Position numbers and translations under genes: made by a program | The notes under the pieces: generated by a model | What the model was told of the DNA's origin: nothing | What the model saw: the letters and a program-made list of their open reading frames with translations, nothing else | Database searches by the model: none | Part shown: positions 53,034 through 63,641 of the stretch, one piece after another | How the letters are laid out: each line of letters opens with the position of its first letter | Position numbering within the stretch: position 1 is the stretch's first letter | Assembly (NCBI RefSeq): GCF_009856605.1 | Contig: NZ_CP047242.1 | Location: forward strand, 4,656,001 to 4,720,000 | Direction of reading: 5' to 3' | DNA length: 64,000 bases | Source: Trichormus variabilis 0441 | Lineage (GTDB): Bacteria > Cyanobacteriota > Cyanobacteriia > Cyanobacteriales > Nostocaceae

Positions 53034-54296
53034 ATGTTTCCCACTGAACCTGCTGCTGTTAATAATGGGTTTGGCGCACTGCTCAAAAACCGTGGTTTTA
53101 TGCTCCTGTGGATTGGGCAACTAATTTCCCAATTAGCAGACAAGGTTTTTTTTGTGTTAATGATTGCCTTGTTGGAAGTGTACCCAGCGCCCTCTGGATT
53201 ACCAGAAAATTCCATGTACTCAACTCTGATGGTGGCATTCACGATTCCAGCAATTTTGTTTGGTTCAGCCGGCGGCATTTTTGTAGACCGCTTGCCCAAA
53301 AAGTTGATCATGGTTGGCTCCGATATTGTGCGTGGGCTTTTGACCTTGTGTTTGCCATTTTTACCCAGAGAGTTCCTGATTTTACTCATACTCACCTTTG
53401 CTATTTCCTCAGTAACACAGTTTTTTGCTCCTGCTGAACAGGCGGCAATTCCTCTGTTAGTAAAGCGAGAAAATTTAATGGCAGCCAATGCCTTGTTCAG
53501 CAGCACCATGATGGGAGCTTTAATAGTTGGTTTTGCTGTAGGAGAGCCAATTTTGAGTTGGTCAAAAAGCTTGATGGGGGAAACTTACGGTCAAGAACTA
53601 GTGGTAGGGGGGTTGTATATCTTATCGGGGTTGCTCATGCAGCCCATAAAATTTACAGAACACAAATCCCATCATGATCAACTAACTAGCTCTCATCCCT
53701 GGGCTGAATTTACCGAAAGTATCCGTTACCTCAAAAAGAATCGCTTAGTCTTAAATGCCATGCTGCAACTCACAACCTTATATTGTGTATTTGCCGCATT
53801 GACAGTATTAACCATTCGGTTAGCCGAAGAATTTGGTTTAAAAGAGAAACAGTTTGGTTTTTTCCTAGCAGCAGCAGGCGTAGGGATGGTAATGGGTGCA
53901 GGAATTTTAGGACATTGGGGTGATAAATTCCATCACAAACCCTTACCTTTAATCGGATTTCTGATGATGGCAATGGTTTTAGGTGTATTCACCTTCACCC
54001 ACAATTTGGCGCTAGCTCTAGGACTATGTGCAGTTTTGGGTATAGGTGCGGCCTTAATTGGTGTACCCATGCAAACTTTAATTCAACAGCAAACACCACC
54101 AACAATGCACGGTAAAGTGTTTGGTTTTCAAAATCATGCTGTAAACATAGCCTTGTCGTTACCTTTAGCAATTACCGGCCCTCTAACCGATGCTTTGGGT
54201 TTACGGGTAGTTTTGATGACAATGAGCGCAGTTGTAGTAGTTGTTGGTGTTTGGGCTTGGAAAAATACCCGTAGAGTTTTGCAAGATGTAATTTAG
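53034..54296 (+). CDS. MFS transporter
   Basis: 420 residues, about 11-12 membrane helices. The loop between helices 2 and 3 carries GSAGGIFVDRLPKKLIMVGSD, an MFS motif A variant (GxxxDRxxxR/K). FAPAEQAAIPLLVKRENLMAANALFSS and QTPPTMHGKVFGFQNHAVNIALSLPLAITGPL resemble the MFS_3/LplT-like group, which exports drugs or flips lysophospholipids. A particular substrate cannot be stated. The 265-base spacer upstream contains a CCGCCGTGAGCGTCAGCCGAACG dispersed repeat (about 52861-52883). The gene stands alone. Confidence 0.86.
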   Translation: MFPTEPAAVNNGFGALLKNRGFMLLWIGQLISQLADKVFFVLMIALLEVYPAPSGLPENSMYSTLMVAFTIPAILFGSAGGIFVDRLPKKLIMVGSDIVRGLLTLCLPFLPREFLILLILTFAISSVTQFFAPAEQAAIPLLVKRENLMAANALFSSTMMGALIVGFAVGEPILSWSKSLMGETYGQELVVGGLYILSGLLMQPIKFTEHKSHHDQLTSSHPWAEFTESIRYLKKNRLVLNAMLQLTTLYCVFAALTVLTIRLAEEFGLKEKQFGFFLAAAGVGMVMGAGILGHWGDKFHHKPLPLIGFLMMAMVLGVFTFTHNLALALGLCAVLGIGAALIGVPMQTLIQQQTPPTMHGKVFGFQNHAVNIALSLPLAITGPLTDALGLRVVLMTMSAVVVVVGVWAWKNTRRVLQDVI

Positions 54297-54457
54297 TCCC
54301 TACTAACCGTTACCCATTACCCCCTCATACTCTGTATCTATCATCGTCATACTAAAGAAAGAAATTTAATTCATAATTTGATTGAACTTTTCTATTAATA
54401 TTGAAGTACTGACTACAGAATTCCTGCATTAACTTAGCTATCATCTGAGGTTTGACC

Positions 54458-56356
54458 GTGACTGTGAGCTTGCCTTCCCCGACTAGTCCCTCACAAACAG
54501 AGAAACATACTCAGTCTGTTAATTCGCCATCGGTGGTTGTGACACCACAACGGGTAACTGGTGGCTTCGCGCTACTTGATAGCCTGCTGCGCCACGGTGT
54601 TGAGTATATCTTTGGTTATCCTGGTGGGGCGATTCTGCCGATTTATGATGATCTGTATAAGGTGGAAGCAACTGGCAGCCTTAAACATATTCTAGTGAGA
54701 CACGAACAAGGGGCAGCTCATGCTGCTGATGGTTATGCTCGTGCAACCGGAAAAGTAGGTGTATGCTTTGGTACTTCTGGGCCTGGGGCAACTAACTTGG
54801 TGACAGGAATCGCTACAGCCTATATGGATTCGATTCCAATGGTGATTGTCACTGGGCAAGTACCCCGGAAAATGATCGGTACAGATGCGTTCCAAGAAAC
54901 CGATATCTACGGTATTACTCTACCCATCGTTAAGCATTCCTATGTAGTGCGTGACCCCCAAGATATGGCGCGAATTGTGGCAGAAGCGTTCCACATCGCC
55001 AGCACAGGCCGTCCAGGGCCAGTGTTAATTGATGTGCCTAAAGATGTGGCTTTTGAACAATTTGATTATGTGCCTGTAGAACCAGGTTCAATTAAATTAC
55101 GCGGATATCGCCCCACGGTGAAGGGGAATCCACGCCAAATTAACGCCGCGATTGAATTGATCCGCGAAAGCCGTCGTCCTTTACTATACGTTGGTGGTGG
55201 AGCGATCGCATCCGGCGCTCATGCAGAAATTCAGGAACTCGCCGAATTATTTAATATCCCCGTCACTACCACCTTGATGGGTATCGGTGCTTTTGATGAA
55301 CATCATCCTTTATCTTTGGGGATGTTGGGGATGCACGGCACAGCTTACGCTAACTTTGCTGTGACTGATTGTGATTTGTTGATTTGCGTCGGTGCGAGGT
55401 TTGATGACCGCGTTACCGGCAAATTAGATGAGTTTGCATCCCGCGCCAAAGTTATTCATATCGATATTGACCCCGCCGAAGTTGGTAAAAACCGCATTCC
55501 TGAAGTCCCTATTGTTGGCGATGTACGGAAAGTTTTACTTGATTTGTTGCGTCGTTGTAAACAAACAGGTGCCAAAAATACCCCCAACCAAAACCAAGAA
55601 TGGCTCAACTTAATTAACCGTTGGCGGGAAGATTACCCTCTAGTAATTCCCCAACATCCAGACAGCATTCCCCCACAAGAAGTAATTGTGGAAGTTGGTA
55701 GTCAAGCACCCCATGCTTTCTACACCACGGATGTTGGTCAACATCAAATGTGGGCAGCCCAATTCCTCAAGAACGGCCCCAGACGTTGGATTTCTAGCGC
55801 AGGCTTGGGAACGATGGGTTTTGGTTTACCTGCCGCCATTGGCGCTAAAGTGGCCTTCCCAGATGAACAAGTAATCTGTATTAGCGGTGATGCCAGTTTC
55901 CAAATGTGTCTGCAAGAGCTTGGCACTGCTTCACAATATGGAATAAATGTCAAGACCGTAATTTTAAATAACGGTTGGCAAGGGATGGTACGCCAATGGC
56001 AGCAAGCCTTCCACGGCGAACGCTACTCCTGCTCAAATATGGAAGTAGGGATGCCAGATGTGGAGTTATTGGCAAAAGCCTACGGCATTAAGGGTATTGT
56101 AGTTACGCAAAGAGAGCAATTGAAAGATGCGATCGCTCAAATGTTAGCCTACGATGGCCCAGTTATTTTGGATGTCCGCGTCACAAAAGACGAGAACTGT
56201 TACCCAATGGTAGCTCCTGGTAAGAGTAATGCTCAAATGATTGGCTTACCAAAGCAACCACAAAGGACCAGTGTTGAACCAGTTTATTGCAGCCATTGTG
56301 GTACGTCGAATTTACCTAATCACAATTTCTGTTCTGAATGTGGGACTAAGTTGTAA
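54458..56356 (+). CDS. ilvB: Acetolactate synthase large subunit with C-terminal zinc ribbon
   Basis: 632 residues. The GTG at 54458 was chosen because a GAGG ribosome site lies seven bases before it (a TTG at 54452 is too close). The enzyme makes acetolactate and acetohydroxybutyrate for Val, Leu and Ile. The ThDP catalytic Glu is in [15 protein letters not shown], the FAD/substrate region is ITTPIVKHSY-like, and the ThDP-Mg motif is [29 protein letters not shown]. The last 24 residues add a CxxC-CxxC zinc ribbon (YCSHCG, FCSECG). The classical family ends about 25-30 residues earlier. The small subunit gene is not adjacent. Confidence 0.95.
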   Translation: MTVSLPSPTSPSQTEKHTQSVNSPSVVVTPQRVTGGFALLDSLLRHGVEYIFGYPGGAILPIYDDLYKVEATGSLKHILVRHEQGAAHAADGYARATGKVGVCFGTSGPGATNLVTGIATAYMDSIPMVIVTGQVPRKMIGTDAFQETDIYGITLPIVKHSYVVRDPQDMARIVAEAFHIASTGRPGPVLIDVPKDVAFEQFDYVPVEPGSIKLRGYRPTVKGNPRQINAAIELIRESRRPLLYVGGGAIASGAHAEIQELAELFNIPVTTTLMGIGAFDEHHPLSLGMLGMHGTAYANFAVTDCDLLICVGARFDDRVTGKLDEFASRAKVIHIDIDPAEVGKNRIPEVPIVGDVRKVLLDLLRRCKQTGAKNTPNQNQEWLNLINRWREDYPLVIPQHPDSIPPQEVIVEVGSQAPHAFYTTDVGQHQMWAAQFLKNGPRRWISSAGLGTMGFGLPAAIGAKVAFPDEQVICISGDASFQMCLQELGTASQYGINVKTVILNNGWQGMVRQWQQAFHGERYSCSNMEVGMPDVELLAKAYGIKGIVVTQREQLKDAIAQMLAYDGPVILDVRVTKDENCYPMVAPGKSNAQMIGLPKQPQRTSVEPVYCSHCGTSNLPNHNFCSECGTKL

Positions 56357-56387
56357 TTCATTTGCAGTTACATAATTGATTGTGATG

Positions 56388-56419
56388 ACGCAGGGTTTTA
56401 TGTACCCTGCGTTTTTTTT
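56388..56419 (+). terminator. Rho-independent terminator after ilvB
   Basis: ACGCAGGG (56388-56395) pairs exactly with CCCTGCGT (56405-56412) around a nine-base loop, followed by a run of seven further T residues. It lies 31 bases after the ilvB stop codon. This is the clearest intrinsic terminator in the window. Confidence 0.85.
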
Positions 56420-56455
56420 CAACACAGGGAAAACCAAAAAATAAACCATTTGTAG

Positions 56456-56475
56456 AGACGCGATTCATCGCGTCT
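56456..56475. repeat. Dispersed hairpin repeat AGACGCGA/TCGCGTCT
   Basis: An exact eight-base inverted repeat around a TTCA loop, preceded by TGTAG. GTAGAGACGCGATNNATCGCGTCT is a frequent dispersed repeat in Nostoc-group genomes; here it lies between the ilvB terminator and the convergent DUF2993 gene. Confidence 0.6.
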
Positions 56476-56557
56476 TCACATTCACCCAATGATGTTTTGC
56501 CATCATTAATTGAACTGATATTATTCCAAATTTTGAATGGATTCCCCTCCCGCTTCC

Positions 56558-57352
56558 TCAAGCAGTACGAGGAATCCGTTCAATTTCTGCGTAGCCACTG
56601 AAAATTAACCTGTCTCCTTCCGTTTCTAATCGGTTTAGCCGCATTTTCACGCCATCAAGGTCAAAACGGTCTAAATCGACCATATTATCTAAAATCTCCG
56701 CCAATGCTAGGCTCAGGGTTTGTGATATTTCTCGTTGTGTTTCGGGAACAGCACCCAGTTCAACTTTGGGATCTTGAAAAGAAATACGGCGGCGCTTTTC
56801 GACAGCCACCGTTAGAGTCATGGTAATGGGGATCAGTTCTCCGCTACCTAAATCAGCCTGAGCTGTCAGTCTGAGGCTATTTTGGGGTAATAGTTGTATC
56901 TGAACTTCGGTAAAAGAGACTGGTTTACCATCAGATAATTCAGTTAAGGCGGGTACAGTTAAGTTGACTAGACGCTTTTGTACTAGTTCAGCTTTAAAGG
57001 CCTGATTAATTCCAGTTTCCGATAAAATTACTTGAGCGATCGCCTGTGTTGGCTGCTTGAGATTCAATTTACCACTCAAAACAGCACCAAAGTCAATAGA
57101 CACAGCATCCGTCTCAAAAGACATCTCCTCTACTGCAAACTCTCTACGGATGACTAAGCCGCGTCCGCTCATTTTGAAGCTATCAATGCTACCTTGCAAC
57201 AGCTTGCTAGAGGGGAAGCAGCGCACAAAGACTTCTACTGACTCGCTTTGGGAAAACAAGTGGCGAATCGTTTGGCTGGCTACTGTATTGAGCATTCTCT
57301 CGCCCCAATCAGTGCCTTTAGGATCTTGTAAACCAGTAAGTCCGCCGAACAT
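56558..57352 (-). CDS. DUF2993 (LmeA-type lipid-binding) family protein
   Basis: 264 residues from ATG 57352 (the frame extends to a TTG at 57394, but residues before MFGGLTGLQDP are not conserved). The pattern of beta-rich repeats (VEVFVRCFPSSKLLQGSIDSFKMSGRGLVIRREF, LIPITMTLTVAVEKRR, DLDGVKMRLNRLETEGDRLIFSGYAEI) matches DUF2993, which in cyanobacteria and mycobacteria (LmeA) binds phospholipids or carotenoid-like lipids. There is no signal peptide. It is convergent with ilvB. No other clues to function. Confidence 0.78.
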   Translation of the reverse strand: MFGGLTGLQDPKGTDWGERMLNTVASQTIRHLFSQSESVEVFVRCFPSSKLLQGSIDSFKMSGRGLVIRREFAVEEMSFETDAVSIDFGAVLSGKLNLKQPTQAIAQVILSETGINQAFKAELVQKRLVNLTVPALTELSDGKPVSFTEVQIQLLPQNSLRLTAQADLGSGELIPITMTLTVAVEKRRRISFQDPKVELGAVPETQREISQTLSLALAEILDNMVDLDRFDLDGVKMRLNRLETEGDRLIFSGYAEIERIPRTA

Positions 57353-57630
57353 TTGGTTGTGGGTCTCTAGAAGTTCTTTGTACTCTTGTAACAAAATGTG
57401 AAGATTTCAGCAAGTCCTTGGGGATTCATTGTGCTGATACCAAGACTTGATTTTACTGATTAATGGGCAAGAAAAAGCATTTGTGAAAGTCTCATGATTA
57501 CTCAGCAAATGCAGACAAAATCATACAGTGCAAAGACGCTGCACGTTTGTGCTTTTCCCACTTAGTGGTATGCGCCTTTGCGCGAAAATAGCAAATATCT
57601 CCTACTCAGCCACTAAAAACAATCTCAGCC

Positions 57631-58125
57631 CTAGCGACAACCCAAAGATTCACGGGTATCAACACCAGTCTTAGAATTCACCCCACTGGCCTTAACACAG
57701 AGTTTTTTCACCTCTGTTCCATCTAAAACCGCATTAGTAAAATCTGCCCCACTGACATCAACATTATCAAAAACAGAACGTAGCATCATGGCATCAGTCA
57801 AAACAGCATCGCTTAAATCAGCATTTTTAAACCTTGCCAGATAAGCTATACCGTTACTAAAATCCACACCATGCAAATTAACCCCCTCCAGCACAGTCCC
57901 GTTAAATACACCACCACGTAAGTCAGCATTGCTAAAATTGGCATTCTCTAAATCTACATTGGTAAACTCAGAACCAATTAAACTTTGACCAGAGAAATCC
58001 TTTGCCTTCAGTTCATCACCAGCTGAACGGGTGATACTAGACGAACTCGCAGCTTGCGCTGACCCAGGAAACAGAAATAAAACCATCGCTAAAACAAAAC
58101 TAGCCACTACTCGCCAATATTTCAT
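57631..58125 (-). CDS. Secreted pentapeptide repeat protein
   Basis: 164 residues. A signal peptide ([20 protein letters not shown], cleaved before ASSSS) is followed by about 14 pentapeptide repeats of the A(N/D)LxX type ([44 protein letters not shown]), which fold into a right-handed quadrilateral beta helix. Two cysteines in the C-terminal tail ([10 protein letters not shown] ... SLGCR) could form a disulphide in the lumen or periplasm. Related thylakoid lumen pentapeptide proteins exist in plants. Function is unknown. Confidence 0.87.
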   Translation of the reverse strand: MKYWRVVASFVLAMVLFLFPGSAQAASSSSITRSAGDELKAKDFSGQSLIGSEFTNVDLENANFSNADLRGGVFNGTVLEGVNLHGVDFSNGIAYLARFKNADLSDAVLTDAMMLRSVFDNVDVSGADFTNAVLDGTEVKKLCVKASGVNSKTGVDTRESLGCR

Positions 58126-58292
58126 AACGTATTCTTAATAAATCTCAACACTCCACCATTATTAAACATTAAAGGGGAATGGTGAGTAGAGAGTAGAAAA
58201 TCGTGGGTAAGACAATTTCTCACTCCCTATTAATTGAAACCATCACGTAGGATATTAAATGTTGAAGTGCGATCGCATAAGCAAAACTATCT

Positions 58293-59423
58293 GTGGCTAA
58301 TCAAAAAGACACTGCCGAAACCTTAGCGAGAACTCCTTTGTATCAACTGAGTCTAGAACTCAACGCCCGTTTGACCAGCTTTGGCGGGTGGGAAATGCCA
58401 GTACAATTCAGTGGGATTACCCGCGAACACGAAGCAGTGAGAAATGCTGCTGGGATGTTTGACATATCTCACATGGGGAAATTTACCCTCCAAGGTAAAA
58501 ACCTGATTTCTCAACTCCAAGGTTTAGTTCCTTCAGACTTGAGTAGGTTGCAACCAGGACAAGCCCAATACACCGTGTTGTTAAACCCCCAAGGAGGAAT
58601 CATTGACGATATCATTGTCTACTACCAAGGTGAAGACAACAGTGGTATGCAACAGGCATTTATCATCGTCAACGCAGCCACCACCAGTAAAGACAAAGCA
58701 TGGATACTGTCACACCTTGACCAAAATCAGGTGCAATTCCAAGACATATCACTAGCAAAAGTCTTAATTGCCGTCCAAGGGCCAAAAGCCATTGACTATC
58801 TCCAGCCTTTTGTGCAGCAAAATTTACAACCAATCAAAGCCTTCGGACATCTAGGAGCCACAGTACTAGGTCAAGCAGGTTTTATAGCCCGTACAGGTTA
58901 CACCGGGGAAGATGGCTTTGAGATTTTGTTAGACCCAGAAGTGGGAGTGGAGTTATGGCGTAGTTTATCTAATGCAGGTGTCATTCCCTGTGGCTTAGGT
59001 GCAAGAGATACCCTGAGGCTAGAAGCAGCTATGGCACTCTACGGTCAAGACATCAATGACAACACCACTCCTCTAGAAGCTGGGTTAGGGTGGTTAGTTC
59101 ATTTGGATACCAAAGGAGATTTTATTGGTCGGTCAGTTTTAGAACAACAAAAGGCCACAGGAGTAAAACGCCGCCTCATAGGTTTGCAAGCCCAAGGACG
59201 TAACATCGCCCGTCATGGTTACCAAGTTCTCTCAGACGGTAAAGTAGTAGGCGAAGTGACTAGCGGTACTCTATCGCCTACACTAGGTCATCCCGTTGCT
59301 TTAGCCTACGTCCCCAGCAAACTAGCAAAAGTTGGTCAACCCCTAGAAGTCGAAATTCGCGGTAAAGCATACCCAGCCGTTGTAGTTAAGCGACCATTTT
59401 ATCGTTCAAGTCAGAAGGGCTAG
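58293..59423 (+). CDS. gcvT: Glycine cleavage system T-protein (aminomethyltransferase)
   Basis: 376 residues from a GTG at 58293. GcvT moves the aminomethyl carbon from lipoyl-GcvH to tetrahydrofolate. Conserved stretches are SFGGWEMPVQFSGI, AGMFDISHMGKF, LVPSDLSRLQPGQAQYTVLLN, GAVL-type ILIAVQGPKA, RTGYTGEDGFEILL and GLGARDTLRLEAAMALYGQDI. The C-terminal GTLSPTLGHPVALAYV is also typical. It is the first gene of gcvT-gcvH-gcvP. In cyanobacteria the system works in photorespiratory glycine use; the dihydrolipoamide dehydrogenase is encoded elsewhere. No glycine riboswitch was seen upstream. Confidence 0.95.
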   Translation: MANQKDTAETLARTPLYQLSLELNARLTSFGGWEMPVQFSGITREHEAVRNAAGMFDISHMGKFTLQGKNLISQLQGLVPSDLSRLQPGQAQYTVLLNPQGGIIDDIIVYYQGEDNSGMQQAFIIVNAATTSKDKAWILSHLDQNQVQFQDISLAKVLIAVQGPKAIDYLQPFVQQNLQPIKAFGHLGATVLGQAGFIARTGYTGEDGFEILLDPEVGVELWRSLSNAGVIPCGLGARDTLRLEAAMALYGQDINDNTTPLEAGLGWLVHLDTKGDFIGRSVLEQQKATGVKRRLIGLQAQGRNIARHGYQVLSDGKVVGEVTSGTLSPTLGHPVALAYVPSKLAKVGQPLEVEIRGKAYPAVVVKRPFYRSSQKG

Positions 59424-59611
59424 AAAATCACGATTAGGGTAAGCAGAGGGTCTAAAGAGCGAAAATTTAGCCTATCTCCAGCCCCCAATCTAAAAATCAA
59501 TGTTGACCTACTGAATGTGTTGTAAGATACTCAATCACAGTATGGTCATTAACTAAATATGGTCTTAATTACTTTGGGACGCTAATTGTTTAATATTTCA
59601 GAGGAAAAGAA

Positions 59612-60004
59612 ATGTCGTCGTTTGAATACCCTCAAGATTTAAGATATTTGGATACTCATGAATATGTGAGGTTAGATGGCGAAATCGCTACTATCGGTAT
59701 TACAGAATTTGCTGTAGATCAATTGGGTGATGTGGTTTTTCTAGAACTGCCAGATATTGGCGATTTACTGACTAAAGGAGACACTTTCGGCACAATTGAA
59801 TCAGTCAAAGCCGTCGAAGACTTGAACGCACCAATCACAGGAACAGTTGTAGAACGCAACGAAATTTTGATTGAATCTCCCGACGCAGTTGCAGATGATC
59901 CCTACGGTGAAGGATGGTTCTTGAAAGTACGTGTGAATGACCCTGACGAAGTAAATGATGCTTTGACGGCAGATGAATATCGTGCTGAGGTAGAAGGGGA
60001 ATAG
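59612..60004 (+). CDS. gcvH: Glycine cleavage system H-protein
   Basis: 130 residues. The lipoyl-accepting Lys66 lies in [18 protein letters not shown], and the start [36 protein letters not shown] is diagnostic. GcvH shuttles the aminomethyl group between the P, T and L proteins on its lipoyl arm. A clear AGAGGAAAAGAA ribosome site precedes the ATG. The spacer from gcvT (188 bases) suggests possible separate transcription. Confidence 0.96.
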   Translation: MSSFEYPQDLRYLDTHEYVRLDGEIATIGITEFAVDQLGDVVFLELPDIGDLLTKGDTFGTIESVKAVEDLNAPITGTVVERNEILIESPDAVADDPYGEGWFLKVRVNDPDEVNDALTADEYRAEVEGE

Positions 60005-60085
60005 TTAGGGGTTTAGGGGTATGGGGGTATAAATATTTGAAACCCGTATACCCGTACATCCTTACACCCTTACACCCGGTCTCAA
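60005..60085. repeat. Heptamer repeats downstream of gcvH
   Basis: AGGGGTTTAGGGGTATGGGGGTA (60006-60030) faces ACCCGTATACCCGTACATCC and TTACACCCTTACACCC (60042-60077). The arms are complementary in blocks with a short AT-rich loop, the same class as the arrays after pepA and before the pathogen-related-like gene. Confidence 0.6.
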
Positions 60086-60141
60086 TAGAAAATCTGGATG
60101 CGTAAGTCCTAAATTATTGATGAATCATTCAAGAGTTTATA

Positions 60142-60168
60142 AAATACCCCTAACAGGTAGGGGTATTT
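60142..60168. terminator. Perfect hairpin between gcvH and gcvP
   Basis: AAATACCCCT (60142-60151) pairs exactly with AGGGGTATTT (60159-60168) around a seven-base AACAGGT loop, followed by GTTGC rather than a U-tract. It lies 41 bases before the gcvP start. It may be a terminator for gcvH with partial read-through or a 5' leader structure of gcvP. Confidence 0.55.
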
Positions 60169-60208
60169 GTTGCAAAATATTAAATAGTTACTTCTGGAGT
60201 TTAATTTA

Positions 60209-63133
60209 GTGGTATCTTATGCCTCTATTCGTCAGTCTAGCGATGAAGCTGACTCTACCGTGGATGCTAGTCAAAAGCTAGACGCAAGGAAACAAGATTT
60301 AAATAATTTTATACAAAGACATATAGGCCCATCATCGGCAGATATTCAACATATGCTTGATGTGTTGGGATTCTCTAGTCTAGATGACCTGATTGAGAAA
60401 ACAGTACCAAGCACAATCAGACTGCATAAAAAACTACAGTTGCCAACAGCACAGACTGAGTATGCAGCCCTGGCAAAGTTAAAACAAATTGCTTCTAAAA
60501 ATCAGGTGTTTCGCTCATACATTGGTATGGGATATTACGATACGATTACTCCTCCAGTAATTGGGCGTAATATCTTAGAAAACCCTGGTTGGTATACTGC
60601 TTATACTCCTTATCAACCAGAGATTGCCCAAGGGCGGCTAGAAGCACTGCTTAATTTCCAAACCATGATTATCGATTTAACAGGGTTGGAAATTGCCAAT
60701 GCTTCCCTACTTGATGAAGCGACAGCCGCCGCCGAAGCCATGAGTATGAGTTATGGTGTGAGCAAAAATAAGGCCAATGCTTATTTTGTCTCTCATGATT
60801 GTCATCCCCAAACCATCGACGTTTTGCAAACACGGGCTAAACCCTTGGGGATTGAGATTATTATCGGGGATCATCAGACATTCGATTTCCAAAAACCAAT
60901 TTTTGGTGCAGTCTTACAATATCCTGCCAGTGATGGCACAATCTACGACTACCGAGCTTTTATTGAAACAGCTCATGCTCAAGGTGCATTGGTAACGGTA
61001 GCCGCAGACCCATTAAGCTTAACTTTACTTACCCCTCCTGGTGAATTTGGGGCTGATATTGCCGTAGGTAGCACTCAGCGCTTCGGTATTCCCTTGGGGT
61101 TCGGTGGGCCTCATGCGGCGTATTTTGCCACTAAAGAAGAGTACAAGCGGCAAGTTCCAGGGCGAATTGTGGGGGTATCTAAAGATGTCAACGGTAAAAC
61201 TGCCCTGCGTCTAGCTTTGCAAACCCGCGAACAACATATCCGCCGCGAAAAAGCTACCAGTAATATTTGTACAGCACAGGTATTACTGGCAGTGATGGCG
61301 AGTATGTACGCTGTGTATCACGGCCCAGAAGGACTAAAGCAAATCGCGGAGAATATTCACCAGCTAACCGTGACTTTGGCAGAAGGACTAAAACGTCTGG
61401 GTTACAAAATTAGTTCCGAACATTTCTTTGATACTCTGCGGGTAGAGTTAGGAACAAACAATCTGGAAACTATTCTGGCAGGTTGCCAAGCCCGCAATAT
61501 TAACCTGCGGATTTTTGATGAGACTGCTGTAGGTATTTCTTTAGATGAAACTACTACACCAGAAGACCTCATCGACCTCTGGCAAATCTTTGCTGGTGAA
61601 GACAACTTACCCTTTACCCCAGAAGAACTAATATCTTCTCTCAACCTCCCTCTCCGCAGCAGCAGCTATCTGACGCACCCCGTCTTCAACCGTTATCACT
61701 CAGAAACGGAGTTATTGCGTTATCTGCATAGGCTGGAAACTAAAGATTTGTCTCTAACTACATCGATGATTCCCTTGGGTTCCTGCACGATGAAGTTAAA
61801 CGCTACATCGGAGATGATTCCCGTAACTTGGGAAGAATTCGGCAGAATACATCCCTTTGCGCCCTTAACCCAAACGCGGGGTTATCAAATTCTCTTCCAA
61901 CAACTTGAGGCGTGGTTAGCAGAAATTACTGGATTTGCCGGGGTTGCTCTCCAGCCTAATGCTGGTTCTCAAGGAGAATATACAGGACTTTTGGTAATTC
62001 GTCAGTATCACGAAAGTCGAGGAGAAACACACCGGAATGTGTGTTTAATTCCTACTTCCGCACACGGGACAAACCCAGCAAGTGCGGTGATGTGTGGGAT
62101 GAAGGTTGTAGCTGTTGCCTGTGATGCCGGAGGTAATATTGATATTGATGACCTCAAAGCTAAGGCAGAAAAACACAGCCATGAACTGGCGGCGTTGATG
62201 GTGACTTATCCCTCAACTCACGGAGTGTTTGAAGCGGGAATTCAAGAAATTTGTGCTGTGATTCATAGTCATGGTGGCCAAGTTTACATGGATGGGGCAA
62301 ATATGAATGCCCAAGTGGGTATTTGTCGTCCAGGGGATATTGGCGCGGATGTTTGTCACTTGAACTTGCACAAAACTTTTTGTATTCCTCACGGTGGCGG
62401 TGGCCCTGGTATGGGTCCAATTGGCGTTGCATCCCATCTTGTACGGTTTTTACCTGGACATCCGGTATTGGGGAGTGGGAAAAACCCGCAAAATATTGGT
62501 GCTGTGGCTGCTGCGCCTTGGGGAAGTGCTAGTATTTTGGTGATTTCATGGATGTATATTGCCATGATGGGGGCGGATGGATTGACCCAAGCAACTAAGG
62601 TGGCAATTCTCAACGCTAATTACATCGCTAAGAGATTGGAAACTTACTACCCTGTGTTGTACAAAGGGCAAAATGGCCTCGTTGCCCATGAGTGTATTTT
62701 AGATTTGCGCGCCCTCAAGAAATCCGCCAACATCGAAATTGATGATATAGCCAAGCGTCTTATAGACTACGGTTTCCATGCCCCTACTGTCTCCTGGCCT
62801 GTGACAGGTACAATCATGGTAGAACCCACAGAAAGCGAATCGCAAGCAGAATTAGACCGTTTCTGTGATGCCTTGATTGCCATCCGCCAAGAAATCGCCG
62901 CCATTGAAGCAGGTAAGATGGATACCCACAATAATCTCTTAAAGAATGCACCCCATACGATTGAAAGTTTGATTGTTGGGGAATGGCTTCATCCTTATTC
63001 CCGTGAACAGGCGGCTTATCCCGTGTCTTGGACAAGGGAGTATAAATTCTGGCCCAGTGTGGGAAGAATTGATGCAGCTTTTGGGGACAGAAATTTCGTT
63101 TGTTCTTGCCTGCCAATGGAAGCTTATAACTAA
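60209..63133 (+). CDS. gcvP: Glycine dehydrogenase (decarboxylating), P-protein
   Basis: 974 residues, the fused single-chain P-protein as in plants and E. coli rather than split GcvPA/GcvPB. It decarboxylates glycine and passes the aminomethyl group to lipoyl-GcvH. The PLP lysine lies in [18 protein letters not shown]. Other conserved stretches are [54 protein letters not shown] and [14 protein letters not shown]. The start is a GTG at 60209 with a TGGAG ribosome site nine bases upstream. It is the last gene of the gcv set; a hairpin precedes it and a terminator-like hairpin follows. Confidence 0.96.
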
Positions 63134-63211
63134 TTCGTAATTAGGAAAAGGGAACTGGTATGAGATGTTGCTCAATTAACTTGGACGTTAGCCAAAAATA
63201 AAGTTCTTTTG

Positions 63212-63232
63212 GGGTGGGTAGGATACCCACCC
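63212..63232 (+). terminator. Terminator-like hairpin after gcvP
   Basis: GGGTGGGTA (63212-63220) pairs exactly with TACCCACCC (63224-63232), a nine-base stem with a three-base GGA loop, about 79 bases after the gcvP stop. It is followed by TAATATATTGG, not a strong U-tract. The sequence also resembles the GTGGGTA/TACCCAC dispersed repeat family. Confidence 0.5.
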
Positions 63233-63388
63233 TAATATATTGGCTAGTAATTTAACGTGAGTCTGCAACGGGGGAAAAGTTCCGGGAAGGGCAAAAGAAG
63301 CAAAGTGAAGCCGGGAGAAGAAGATACTTAAATTATTTTTAATTATTTTTTCGTGAAAAATCATATCGAAATATGCGCCTAACACAAC

Positions 63389-63429
63389 GCCAGTTGCTAC
63401 AACGGAGGGAACCTCTGCAACGCACTGGC
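63389..63429. repeat. Dispersed palindromic repeat (GCCAGTTGC...GCACTGGC)
   Basis: GCCAGT (63389-63394) pairs with ACTGGC (63424-63429), and the inner GAGG (63405-63408) pairs with CCTC (63412-63415). GCCAGTTGCTNCAACGGNGG repeats of this kind recur in Nostoc-type genomes. Confidence 0.6.
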
Positions 63430-63641
63430 TCCCCTACAGAAACTTTATTTTTGTTTTATAAATAAGCTCTAAGATTAGTTTCTTTAACTATCAAAATATA
63501 CCAATTCCAATAGCCTTCAATTGCAAAGTAGGGAAACCTCCACCGCCTATATGCCACCTGCGGCTTTCACCGATTTGTTAGACTGTTGACACCAGGATTT
63601 TTCAGTCAAATCTCTGATAACGCCAGCAGACGAGGCTATTC

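Larger units (their letters stand above)
63134..63641. other. Spacer between gcvP and the tldD-like gene
   Basis: 508 bases without a credible gene. It contains a terminator-like hairpin at 63212-63232 and a dispersed hairpin repeat at 63389-63429. The promoter for the tldD-like gene presumably lies in the remaining 200 bases; no boxes were assigned. Confidence 0.45.

Noticed and set aside
58126..58292. Glycine riboswitch upstream of gcvT
   Set aside because: The spacer is only 167 bases and I saw no paired aptamer core or conserved glycine riboswitch motifs.
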